Source of the DNA: Luidia sarsii
Lineage: Eukaryota > Echinodermata > Asteroidea > Paxillosida > Luidiidae
DNA: 64,000 nucleotides
Direction of reading: 5' to 3'
Assembly (NCBI GenBank): GCA_949987565.1
Contig: OX465104.1
Span: 3,753,801 to 3,817,800, forward strand
In this document: positions 31,150-41,492 of the stretch, in pieces
Layout of the letters: every line of letters starts with the position of its first letter
Position numbering within the stretch: the first letter of the stretch is position 1
Program-made: the position numbers and the translations under genes
Notes under the pieces: model-generated
What the model was told of the DNA's origin: nothing
The model's database searches: none
Seen by the model: only the letters and a program-made list of their open reading frames with translations

Positions 31150-33655
31150 AATAAATTGTAGGCTAATTAAAGACCAAGTATTTGAACTCCATTTCGGGCT
31201 TTTTTATACCGCGGGGCGGGTTTTAGCCGGTAAAATGCCTGTGGCCTAGCCTAGAGGAGGGTGCTGTTGTTACTAGTTAATGTAACGTCCGATCCTCCAT
31301 GGATCCATAATAATGATTTATGCCATAGTCTAGTGGCATGTTTGCACTCCCACGTTCTTGCTGACGGAAGTTAATTAGCAGCCGAGTACGTTTTCGCCCA
31401 CCAACCCAATTCTGGCGTCCTAATTGTCGGCCTAGAATCAGATACATTTCTTTAAACGATGTAAGTAGTTCCACTGTCCTACTCAGGTTGAGCCACTTAC
31501 GGCGTCCATCGATCAGAACGCCGCCCGTAGAGACGGCTTTGTTTGAAGGTGACGCGGGGGTCGGAACGGAAATGCCCATCTCGTAAATGACATTGCTCTC
31601 GTCCGTCCGAAACGGGTTGGATCATGATTGAATGTAGGTCCTATACCGATTGATTGCGATGCGAAGTATAGGGCGAGCATTGAGACGCCCACTCCCTATA
31701 TCTGGGTTCCCTATTAGAGGCACTATAATACAACATTGGTAAAAGTAAACACTCAGATTGCCACACTTTGTATGTTAAACCATTAAACGTTCCAAAAAAA
31801 GAATCCTGCGAAGATTTTATCTCAAAATAATGGTAACCCGAGAAAGTAGAAAAAGGCAAAAAACCGTCACGGTTTTCGAACCGTTCTGTAGTGTAAGAAA
31901 TAGTTTATGACTCGTAATATAGTTTATAGTTTAATATAGTTTATGACTCATGAACTATTTTTCGATGTTTGAGTGAAGATTTCTCGAGAAATACAGCATC
32001 CCAGACCGTAAGATTTCAACATGAGGATTCTATCAATGACCATCTATAAACTGTGTAAATTAGAAGAAACACTGTGGACATCGATGTTTTCCGATCTTCC
32101 CAGTGTTGTACTGGGCCTTTAAGCCTAATTACCTAGTTACTCCTCCACGGAACACCATTCCACACGCCTTTTTCCTAAAATAGGCCTATAGGCCTACCGA
32201 TACCTTTTTTCAGCAGCAGTCGGGTGGAACTAAGAGCGAGCAGTGGTGCACACGAGGGAGATATTTTCTTACCCGATGCTAGTTCTCACGTCCGCTTAAT
32301 AGTTAGTGTTCTTCGAAATTCAGGCCGCGGTGGATCTCGAGGTTTAATGTGGTAGTTTCCAGGACGCACGTCACTGAATTCTCCCCTCGGACACCGCCTG
32401 GGCCCAATTTCATAGAGCCGCTTAAGCGTGAAAATCTGCTAAGCAGAAAAGATCTTCCTCGTGTAAGCAGGATTTCAAACCGCCCTGCGATGTGATGTCC
32501 ATTGCTTTTGACTTGTTTTCCACTCTTCTTTACTTAGCGTGAAACAAAAGTGAAGTTTGGGTTGGTAAGGGGATCCTGTGGCTCATGAGTTTTTGCGCTT
32601 AAGCACATTTTGACGCTTAAGCGGCTCTATGAAATTGGCCCCTGCTATCTCCCTATTGAATTGGCGGTGCTCGTCCACTATCAGCGCCGTGTTTTCGAGT
32701 GCCATGATCCCTTTGCACGCGTTTCTTGGCGGCACGGATCCACGCGCGCGTAGCCGAGAATTTCTCGCGTTCTGTCATTGGTCAGGATCCACGAAACGTT
32801 CAACGTCACACTGTTTGTTTCCGGTCAGGGTGGCCTAAAACGTGACCTTTCTCCGACCAGCTGAATCGGCTTTGAGATCATTTTCTTAATTTTTTTTTGT
32901 TTTTTTTGGGGGGGGGGGTCGGGGTGTAAAATGGTCCCATCCGATGGATCCGAATTCCTATAGATAAATATCTGAAAATCCTTTGAGCATCCGATTTTGT
33001 TTCCTGATTTGATGAGACCAGTTCCAATTTAATGCGACGCTTGTATTTCTTGACGAGTTGCCAGATACAGTGTTAGGGAAAGTCGCTTGGATCGAAACGT
33101 CGGGGGGCTAAGCAAATAGAGCAAGGCATTCTCCGTGGGAGTTCTCCGTGGGAGTTGCCTATTGGTTTACTTAGATTCAAGGAGAATGGTCTACTGTATC
33201 CGTCACCAAAATAACTGATTTGTATTAGACAAGATCTCCACCTATTCGTTATAAGAGATTGAAACACGGAGAATAGTTTTTAGTGAAACCACGTATGTGT
33301 GTTGTATGGGGGGTTGTGGCACTTACGGCATACGGTGTGCCTTTTGTGCCATGACATGACACCATGTACTATACTGATTTTGTACTTAATGCTTAACTGA
33401 ATTATAATGATTAACCCCAACCCTCATCGGACTTCCAAAATACCATAACAGTGTTTGTTTTCTGAAATGCTCGAGCTTCTCGAGTCGCTAAACTGCACCA
33501 ATCCATTGTTTGCACACGGTCTTGCACGAGGTGCTATGTCGTTTTATGTGCACCTTATAATGTCCCGCGGTGTATACGGGACCACATTCGCAGTTAACAT
33601 CGCCCACTGTGGTCAAGACTGAGTCAGTTTTAAGTGCAACGGCCGATTGGGACGC
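31150..33655. other. Intergenic DNA with one inverted MITE A
   Basis: MITE A (inverted) at ~31710-32125. 32395-32645 has inverted words GCCGCTTAAGCG / GCTTAAGCGGC bracketing ~230 bp with AATTTCATAGAG, likely another MITE. T/G homopolymer run at 32890-32930. No gene. Confidence 0.5.
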
Positions 33656-33659
33656 ACCA

Positions 33660-34050
33660 TAGTGCTCTATAAATAAACTGGAGTGCATGCGCACTCCCCC
33701 ATCAACGCGCGGTACGAACGTGTGCCGACATGGACGCGCATCCGCCATTACCAAAGAGGTCAACTGCAGCTCGAAGTGCCCGGATGTCAGTAGCAATCGC
33801 GCGTAATATGAATGGCGAAAGGTATAACCCACAGGTTGTGAATGCGGTTTTTAGTAATGAAAGGAAAGGCCATCAATATCTTAAGGGACTGTCAAATATT
33901 AATGTCCTACTTTCTTTTGTAAAAAATTGGGATTAGTTTGCCCCATAGAGATCCATGCATTTGCACCTCTTTGGTAATGGCGTCGCAGTCCCCTTGTCGG
34001 CACGCGTCACGCGATGAGTGCGCACTCTAGTTTATTTATAGAGCTCTGTG
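33660..34050. mobile_element. CTCTATAAATAAACT element, copy 1
   Basis: Ends with CTCTATAAATAAACTGGAGTG and complement GTTTATTTATAGAG; arms contain GTGCCGACATGGACGCG-type sequence. Copy 2, opposite orientation, at 60680-61095. Confidence 0.75.
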
Positions 34051-34054
34051 GTGT

Positions 34055-34450
34055 GGACCTTTAAGGGAGACCGCGGCTGTCAGCGACGGACGGCGGGGCT
34101 GTGAAGGTCTCATCTGACGCGTCTACCGTGACGTCACAGACGAGACGCGTCGTACCGAGCGTCGCAGCTGCGTTCGCGGGCTCTTCCCCCGAAGTTCCGA
34201 GACGGTGCATGCATCGTGTTAATTCTTGTGCCGTTCCACTTAGGCGCCGCGCAAGTGACGCGGTGACGTACACGATCTCGCGTGCCCGAGAACAACTCGT
34301 GAATTCAGCTGCTGTCATACGCAACAAAAATTTTGTCAACTGCTCACTGACAAAAATTATTCAGTGGCGAAATATCAAACATCAAGAGGGCCTGACGTTT
34401 CGATCCTATAGCGGGACCTTTCCCAGAAATGTTTTGATAGTCTCCTGTTA
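34055..34450. other. GC-rich island ending in an F1 remnant
   Basis: 34060-34310 is CpG-rich, no family recognised. 34325-34435 carries F1 words (GGCCTGACGTTTCGATCC) and F1-tail-like AACTGCTCACTGAC in altered order. Confidence 0.4.
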
Positions 34451-35034
34451 GTTAAAGGCCCAATACAACATTGGGAAGACCGGAAAACATCGATGTCCAC
34501 AGATTTCCTTCTAATTTACACAGTTCGTCGATGGTCATGATATAATCCTCACGTTGAAACCTTACGGTCTGGGATGGTGTACTTCTCGAGAAATCTTCAC
34601 TCAAACATCGACAAACAGTTTATTACTCGCGAGTAATAAACTGCAGAACGGTGCGAAAACCGTAAGGTTTTATTTTTGCCTTTTTCTACTTTTTCAGATT
34701 CCCATTTGAACTAAAACCTTCGCAGTATTGCTTTAAAAAATGTTTAACGGTTTCACACACAAACTATGGCAATCTGTTGACCTTTGCCAATGTTGCATAG
34801 GGCCTTTAAAATGCTGCACTTGGATTTATTGTTGGTGATAGGGGATGTTGATTGAGTAACAGCGGAATGCCCAAAGTGCGCAGGGCAATTTGGTTGCTCG
34901 TGGTGTACTCTGCAGCTCCGTTTACGGCGTTAAACTTGAGACGCCGGGCATTAGTTTTCCTTCGCCCAAAAGGCGAACGCGTAATTACAGAGACGACGCT
35001 ATAGTCCAGCGCTGCTAGGCTGAGGACATTCCGT

Positions 35035-35525
35035 GGTTCCTTAGAAATAGCCCGGTCTCATACAGCTCCTCGGCCTTCGAAGTTTGTGCTCGCGGCTGAT
35101 GAGGCAGTCGTCTGAATTCTTGGGAGAGTTGCCCAGCCACTCGGGGGTTGCATTATTAAAGCCCCTATACACAACATTGGTAAGATCGGAGAAAAAAAAT
35201 GTTCACAGATTGACATGAAACTTCAACAGTTTGGAGATGGTTCTAGTAGAAACCTCTCACTGAAATATTTCTGCCTAAAATGTTGTATTTTGGGAGAAAT
35301 AAGTAAAAGGAATAGTTTACATCTCACCGAGATCTAAACTATTTTTCGGAACAGTACGGCGTTAAATGCTGCATCTTCGCGAAACAAATGAAGCGGTTTT
35401 CTCGAGACTCGGTTGGCGGATTGAGCTGAAATTTTCACAGGTGTGCTATTTCATGCATATGTTGGATCAGACAACGTATGGATGCTATTCTTTGGCCTCC
35501 ACCAATGTTTTGTAGGGTTTAAAGG
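35035..35525 (+). repeat. Duplicated ~490-bp block, right copy
   Basis: See left copy at 30655. Differences are scattered single bases, e.g. GCGGCGGATG versus GCGGCTGATG. Confidence 0.85.
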
Positions 35526-35584
35526 GACAATCATGCCAATCCCAATTTTGCCTTTCGTCTGGCTATTCAGGTATAGCTGGATAA

Positions 35585-35700
35585 ATAGGTTTGCGGTGAC
35601 ACCATGTAAATTCTCTTTTGTGAGTAAGTGTGGTTCTGAAAAGAACCGGAGGAACTCGACGTTTCGAACAGTATACTCTGCTCGTCTTCAGGAGACTGCT
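35585..35700 (-). mobile_element. F2 half copy
   Basis: Single arm GGTTTGCGGTGACACCATG to CTTCAGGAGACTG. On the minus strand it carries CTGAAGA (35691-35685) ... GAAAC (35665-35661). Confidence 0.75.
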
Positions 35701-36133
35701 GGATTCCAACTGGGAGTGGGACTTATGTAGTGTGGAGAGGGATCCTGGTGAGGGGATTAGCTCAGTGAAGGGTGAAGGCGGGAACTGTAAAGGCGGGAAC
35801 AAGGGATGCTGCACAGGATCCTAGTTGTGGGTGTACTGTGTGTGTGTGGTATAGCTGATGCCTCAAAAAGAACAAGTTTGTTTGATGAATACCTGCGCCG
35901 ATATGGCATTTATGCGGGAGGTCTGAGCTGAGCGCCGGTTTTTGCTGAAAATCAGCTGAAGCTCGGGGTCGAACGCGTCTCTGAAGTACCGTAAGAACGA
36001 GTGACGTCATTGTGTGGATATGGGTGACGTCACCGCGCGTGGACGGCATAGTACAGTGCACGTAAAGTAATTACGATTTAGGTCCGTATTAATCACTTGT
36101 TAAAAGTGTGTTTCACAAGTTTTTTCTATTAAC

Positions 36134-36245
36134 CTTTGCCTTTATGAAAGGTCCTGCTATGATCGAAACGTCAGGCCCTCTAATTTTTGAGATATATGAA
36201 TTGCAGGTCATTTTATAGTCAGTAAACAGTTTGCAACAGTTTTTG
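36134..36245 (+). mobile_element. F1 element, head-truncated, with 7-bp flank repeat
   Basis: Right arm and tail only; flanked by TATTAAC (36127-36133 and 36246-36252). Confidence 0.6.
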
Positions 36246-36272
36246 TATTAACTTCATGTTTTTTTATTTATG

Positions 36273-36431
36273 GGCCTGACGTTTCGATCCTAGCAGGACC
36301 TTTCTCAAAGGCAGAGGTCAAAGGCAAAGGTCCTGCTAGGATCGAAACGTCAGGCCCACTCCATTTTAAGATTTGCATTTTGGTTATTTTAGTCAGTAAG
36401 CAGTTTGCAACATTTTTGTATATCACCTTTT
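36273..36431 (+). mobile_element. F1 element, 5'-shortened
   Basis: Starts at GGCCTGACGTTTCG without the usual AAAATTTAGT, full tail. Flanks TTTTTTATTTATG / TTTTTGATTTATG match at 12 of 13. Confidence 0.65.
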
Positions 36432-36929
36432 TGATTTATGATTTTTTTTTATTCTCTTCATTGAATTCCAGTATTTTGCATGATTCAGTTTTTTCAAAGG
36501 CACCGGTTAAGTGCATGGGTGGGGGGGGGCAGTCATGTGCAAGTCGTATCCGTGCGTGATTGAAAGGCTGCATAGCCCATCAATCTGAGGCATGCTATAC
36601 TATGTCGTTTGGCAGCCGGGGTTTTGGGCGGTGAGAAAATTGCACCTCGATGTTCAGCGCCGCAATTGAAATGAAAACCGGGGCGGAGGTGTCTCGTTGC
36701 CGCTCATCTTGGCGTGTGTAGCGAATTACGCGCGCTTGGTGGAACAGGGGAAACTAGAACAGCAACAATGCAGCCCAGTGGGCCTGTTTAGAACATAAAG
36801 CAAATTGGAAAACAAAACCGTCGTAGACTAGAAGGATGCCAGCTCAGTTACGGCAGTGTACTGTGTACAAGTGAGAGAGTAATCATGCAGCAAAGATCCT
36901 TTAGTGCCAGATGTGTAATAATAGTCAAA

Positions 36930-37408
36930 CAGACAAAGGAAAAACTGACTGAATTTTTGAACAAATTGAAAAATTTAAAATTTAGTGGGCCTGACGTTTC
37001 GATCCTAGCAGGACCTTTCTCAAAGGCAGAGAAAGGTCCTGAAAGGTCCTGAAAGGTCCTGCCTTTGAGAAAGGTCCTGCTAGGATCGAAACGTCAGGCC
37101 CACTAAATTTTAGATTTACTTTTTGGCAATTTTAGTCAGTAAGCAGTTTGCAACATTTTTGTATATCACCAAATTGAAAAATTGGCAAAGAAATCTTTGA
37201 CTAGACCGGGACTTGAACCCGAGACCTGAATTAATGTATACCAGTGCTATTCCATATGAGCTATCCAGCCCTATAGATGGTGGCCTTCCCAAATATTCAA
37301 CTATAGTCTTTGCCGGGGTGCATGGGGGCGCTCAACACTCAGAAGCAATTCAACCATTAACTGCCGTATTTCTCCGGGGATCACACCCCCGCTTTCATTC
37401 AGATGCAA
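36930..37408 (-). mobile_element. SINE copy 4, interrupted by an F1 element
   Basis: Tail GGAAAAACTGACTG at 36940, body 37184-37408 with B-box complement GGACTTGAACCC. A short plus-strand SINE piece follows at 37419-37460. Confidence 0.8.
36976..37169 (+). mobile_element. F1 element nested in SINE copy 4
   Basis: Complete F1 with an internally reiterated GAAAGGTCCT; flanked by the 14-bp CAAATTGAAAAATT (36962-36975 and 37170-37183), which is SINE tail sequence. Confidence 0.88.
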
Positions 37409-37464
37409 ACAACAATTTGTGGAAGGCCACCATCTAAGGGCTGAATAGCTCAGATGGAAATTCA

Positions 37465-38450
37465 TCTGAACGAACATTTCATGCGAACGGCCGCGGCGAA
37501 CTGACGGACGAGCTGACCAACAGACTGACGGACAGACGAACGGGACTTTTTCATAGCTAGGCTCGTTTAGCTTCGCAGCTCGCCAAAAAGGATTATTTTA
37601 TAGTTTTGATTCGCTCCACATGAACCGAGTCCATTTCGATTGTGATTTCTCACGGTATCGGTTTACTAAGCATTGTGTTCTTTTCTAAAGTAGTGAGCGC
37701 TAAAGGGTCTAAGTGACCTGCACGGTGCTAGAAGGTCAATTCTTTTCAGAAGGTCTCGGATCGGGAAAGGTGGGAATAATAGGTGAAATACGAGCGACAA
37801 ACATTAACATAACAGGAAGTGCATTTGGCTGTGGTATCTAAAGCTTCCCGTTCGGCACACATAATCAACGGATCCCCCAACAAAACTGCCTCACCGCTGT
37901 GTGGACCGTGGGAAGTCGACATACACAGGGCACTATCAAGCGTGGATTCGGATGTACAATCTTCATCCAACTATCAAAATGCCGATAATTTCGACCAACG
38001 TAACTTTTCAAAATATCAAGCGCTCACATTTTTGGGGGTCCGTGATGAAAGCCCCACTTTGTAGAAGGTTTGCGGTGACTCAACGCAAGCCCTGATCTTT
38101 TGTCTAGAAGGGTTACGGTCCCAGGTTGATTATATAGATTGTGTGAAAATCAGCCCAAATCTTCTAGCTTTATCTGGCAAAATACACCAAGTGTTGGCCA
38201 AACGAATTGCTCAGTGTTTTTTGGCAAGCTGCGACGCAGCGCGAGCCTATGTAATACCGTTTTCCGGCCGTCCGCATTCATATGTTATTGTATATTATTT
38301 TTTTTCAGATTAAAGCTTATTTTTTTCAGTGCTTTGTATTGGTTTGGGAACAAAATTCATCTCCACATCCTCAAATTAGAGTTGAAACTCCTAAAATGAT
38401 AAAAAAATATTAAAAATCAGGAAAGATAATAATCTTTTTTTAATCTTAAT
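37465..38450. other. Unassigned intergenic DNA
   Basis: A CTGACGGACGA-type patch at 37480-37545; otherwise nothing recognised. Confidence 0.4.
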
Positions 38451-38454
38451 TTTT

Positions 38455-38640
38455 AATCTTAAAATTTAGTGGGCCTGACGTTTCGATCCTAGCAGGACCT
38501 TTCTCACAGGCAGAGGCTCTGACTTTGAGAAAGGTCCTGCTAGGATCGAAATTACTGACTAAAATTACCAAAATGCAAATCTGAAAATTTAGTGGGCCTG
38601 ACGTTTCGATCCTAGCAGGACCTTTCTCAAAGGCAGAGTG
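38455..38640. mobile_element. Composite of two F1 pieces
   Basis: An F1 head with inverted arms, then an F1 tail in reverse (TTACTGACTAAAATTACC) and another head piece. Likely two overlapping or rearranged insertions. Confidence 0.6.
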
Positions 38641-38699
38641 ACAAGGACAAAACAGATACATGTACACGAAGGAAGGGGGAGAGAGTGAATAGGACACGG

Positions 38700-38880
38700 T
38701 TGAGAAACAAAGGACAAAGAGTAAAGCTGGTAGGGAGAGATCAAAGGGAAGGGCAAGGAGTAGGGTAGGGATTAGTGAGAAAAGGGGGAAAGATCAAAGA
38801 GAAGGGCAAGGAGTAGGGTAGGGATTAGTGAGAAGAAGAGGGGGGAAAGATCAAAGAGAGTATGGAGGACTATAATATGG
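38700..38880 (-). repeat. 68-bp satellite relic, reverse orientation
   Basis: AGCTGGTAGGGAGAGATCAA, GGGAAGGGCAAGGAGTAGGG: reverse complement of the 68-bp satellite unit, with 2-3 diverged units. Confidence 0.7.
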
Positions 38881-38884
38881 AGGC

Positions 38885-40395
38885 AACGAAGCAACCATGC
38901 TTTGAATCATAAAATACATAATTAATTATTAAGCAGTAGCATTATTATGGCTGGATAATATTGTTCAAGGGCTGTATCAATGGGCAATGCGTGGTTGTAG
39001 GCCCTAGTAGGGGTTATTTCCGCCATGTTTACCAATTGCTCCAGAATAAGGTCTGTTTACACGGGTCTACCCATTTGGGATCCGTTCGAACGAATACATC
39101 CGTGTTCAGTACACTACCCATTCTACTCCATTCTATCATTCGTTCGCCCGTGCCGAGCTCTTGGCTTGTCGTCTGTGAGGCAAGATTGGCAGAATTTTCA
39201 GTGGCAAAAAATTTGACGATAAACTTTTGGCATCGGATGTGTGCAGAAGCGATGATACGGCCTGTGTACACAAGTGCCTTACGGGGAAGTTGCGTATGCG
39301 TCACCCATTCTTGTCTTTCAACTAGGCTGGGAGGCCAGGCGTCACGAAATGCAACGGTAAACAAAAAGTATTTGCCGAAATGTCAGGCACGCCAATCGGT
39401 CATTCCCGTATATATACACGCCCACACAAAAAAACGCACAAAGGACGAGACTTTCCCCGACGTTGGTGGCAGCAGACAGCGAGCGATCCCCCGTGTGCCA
39501 GTTCTCGGAAATTCTGAATAGATTATAGTTATTTTCGGATGTGTCGTGAGGCTCTCGCGTCGGCTCGACTGCAAGGTCTACCATTTTTAAGCTGAAGCCA
39601 GACCATTGATACTCACGATCGTTGTAAAACCTTTGCTTCATAATCAATTAGAGTGGGCGCAGTGAAGCGCCAAGCGCGCCGTAGACGACGGCTGTTAGCT
39701 GTCGTAACGTCACTGAATATTGCACACGTAGGGCCTATTAACTCGGTAGGCGTCCTATACAACACAGATAGATCTCTGTACAATTATTGTATCATTACTG
39801 CGTTAAACGTCACGAGTGCGCACAGTATGATGACGTCATTCATATCAGGTCGTCACGCAATATTTTACCAAAATTTGTAACTTCAGTTTTATTTTGCTTT
39901 CCGACAGTTTTGACTAAATGCGTATGACGTCTAATTTCTTGTGATTTGATTACAATAGGATTTTCATTTTTAGATGATTGGTTGTGAGTAAATCAACACA
40001 CTTTGCTATAGGGTCTATGATTATACGTGACTACCATACAAGCCGATCTAGTGCGTAGACCTACTCGTGTCACAAAGACTGTCGGAATAGATTTCCTGGC
40101 AAACGAAGCGCCTATAGGAAGATGCAGGTGGGTTTATCGAGGTTTTCCTGTCTGCCCAAGCATAATTGCTTGGAAAAATCAGTTCCACAATAAGCGTTTA
40201 TCTGGAGTGCAGCCAGTGATACGTGAATGCGTATATTATACGTGTTAAGTACGGTATTTCATTGATATTCAAATCGATTCAGCTCCGTGCCTTTCTTGTT
40301 TGCACCGGTATCTGGCGGCCTTCGCATACCGCCCACTGGGATCATTCTGACAACCTTTTTTTTCTTTCATTTTCATTCTCCTTCTCCCTTTGGAA
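38885..40395. other. Unassigned intergenic DNA upstream of the GPCR
   Basis: A 186-codon frame spans 38961-39521 but has no family resemblance and atypical composition. No repeat recognised. Confidence 0.35.
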
Positions 40396-40399
40396 TTCG

Positions 40400-40970
40400 C
40401 AGTGCAGCCGGCATGCGTTGCCAGGCAGCGGCGGTGACATCATCACCCTCCGAGCCGCGGAGTTAATGCGGCAACTGGTTAATGCGTCCATCAGCCGTTG
40501 GTGGCGCACCGCCTTGCGTTGTTGCCCCCCCCCCGACCGTTGGTACGCCATTACTTGGTAACGCGGCAGATCGCCATACAGCGCTCAGTTCACAGAGTTG
40601 AGATCAGTTGGTGCAGTCGTGTATACCACGCACTGGCTAACACTGGTGTACAGTTAGCCGCTGACGGATAGCTAGCTACACGGCTGGATGCTAGCCTTGC
40701 CACAGGATTCGTGACGGTCGATCGGGTCCTGTGTTCATTTTTCTTCTTCAGCAACCGCTTATGGAAGTGGTGCTGGTGTAAAGCTTGAGCGTGCCTTCCG
40801 GCGGCGTCTGTGCGCGCGCTTCTCAGCACGCTACCAGCTCGTTGGTGTCTGGTGCATGCACGGCCTTGTGTGTCTACCGCTAAGTTCCGCTTCCTGGAAG
40901 ATTTCACCTAGCAACAACAGAGCGGCCTGTCGCTGTCAGGACAAGCTGGGGGATTGTTATTCCCTGGATT
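40400..40970 (+). other. Presumed promoter/5' UTR of the GPCR
   Basis: GC-richer than its surroundings, with several short upstream ATGs (e.g. 40687, 40758, 40855). No TATA box or clear initiator can be assigned. Any further 5' non-coding exon would be invisible here. Confidence 0.3.
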
Positions 40971-40976
40971 ATGTGA
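40971..40976 (+). promoter_or_regulatory. Start-stop uORF (ATGTGA) just before the GPCR start
   Basis: ATG followed directly by TGA, ending 4 nt before the main ATG at 40981. If it lies in the 5' UTR it is a minimal uORF of the kind known to stall or divert scanning ribosomes. The transcript start is not known. Confidence 0.4.
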
Positions 40977-40980
40977 GGAC

Positions 40981-41492
40981 ATGCACTACCTGGAACCGAT
41001 CATGACTCCCGAGTACGCCACGCAAGACCCGTCCGCGACCGTCATGCTGTCATCGTCCTCGTCGCCGTCGCCGTCGCGTGAGTGGCCGGCCGTGACGCAG
41101 CCCGACGACGCCACTCTGCCGGGCACGACCAAGTGGGACATGTACGTGGACGACGACTTCACCAACAAGTGGTTCTTCTTCGTCACGCTGGCGCTGGGCG
41201 TGGCCGGCACCCTGGGCAACGCCATGGTGATCGGGGCCGTGCTGGTCCACCGGCCGCTCCGGCGCCTGCCCAACGCCTTCATCGTCAACCTGGCCTGCGC
41301 CGACCTCTGCATCTCCGCCGTCATCCAGTTCGCCACGCTGGACGCCATCCTGCGGAAGGGCGAGTTCTTCCGGGAGCGGCCGGCCCTGTGCGACCTCTTC
41401 GGCCTCATCTGCACCACCAGCTGCACCTGCTCGCTGTGGAGCATCACAGCCATCAGCATCAACCGCTACGTGTGCATCTGCCACAACGCTGA
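40981..41492 (+). CDS. GPCR exon 1 (N-terminus to TM3)
   Basis: First ATG after an in-frame TAG at 40909. It encodes a 60-residue Ser/Asp-rich N-terminus, then TM1-TM3 through [10 protein letters not shown]. No signal peptide is seen, as is usual for this class. Donor GA|GTGAGT at 41493. A second ATG at 41002 has purine at -3 and could also be used. Very strong coding bias (GC-rich third positions). Confidence 0.93.

Noticed and set aside
38961..39521. 186-codon frame upstream of the GPCR
   Set aside because: No domain, unusual composition, no splice context linking it to either gene.
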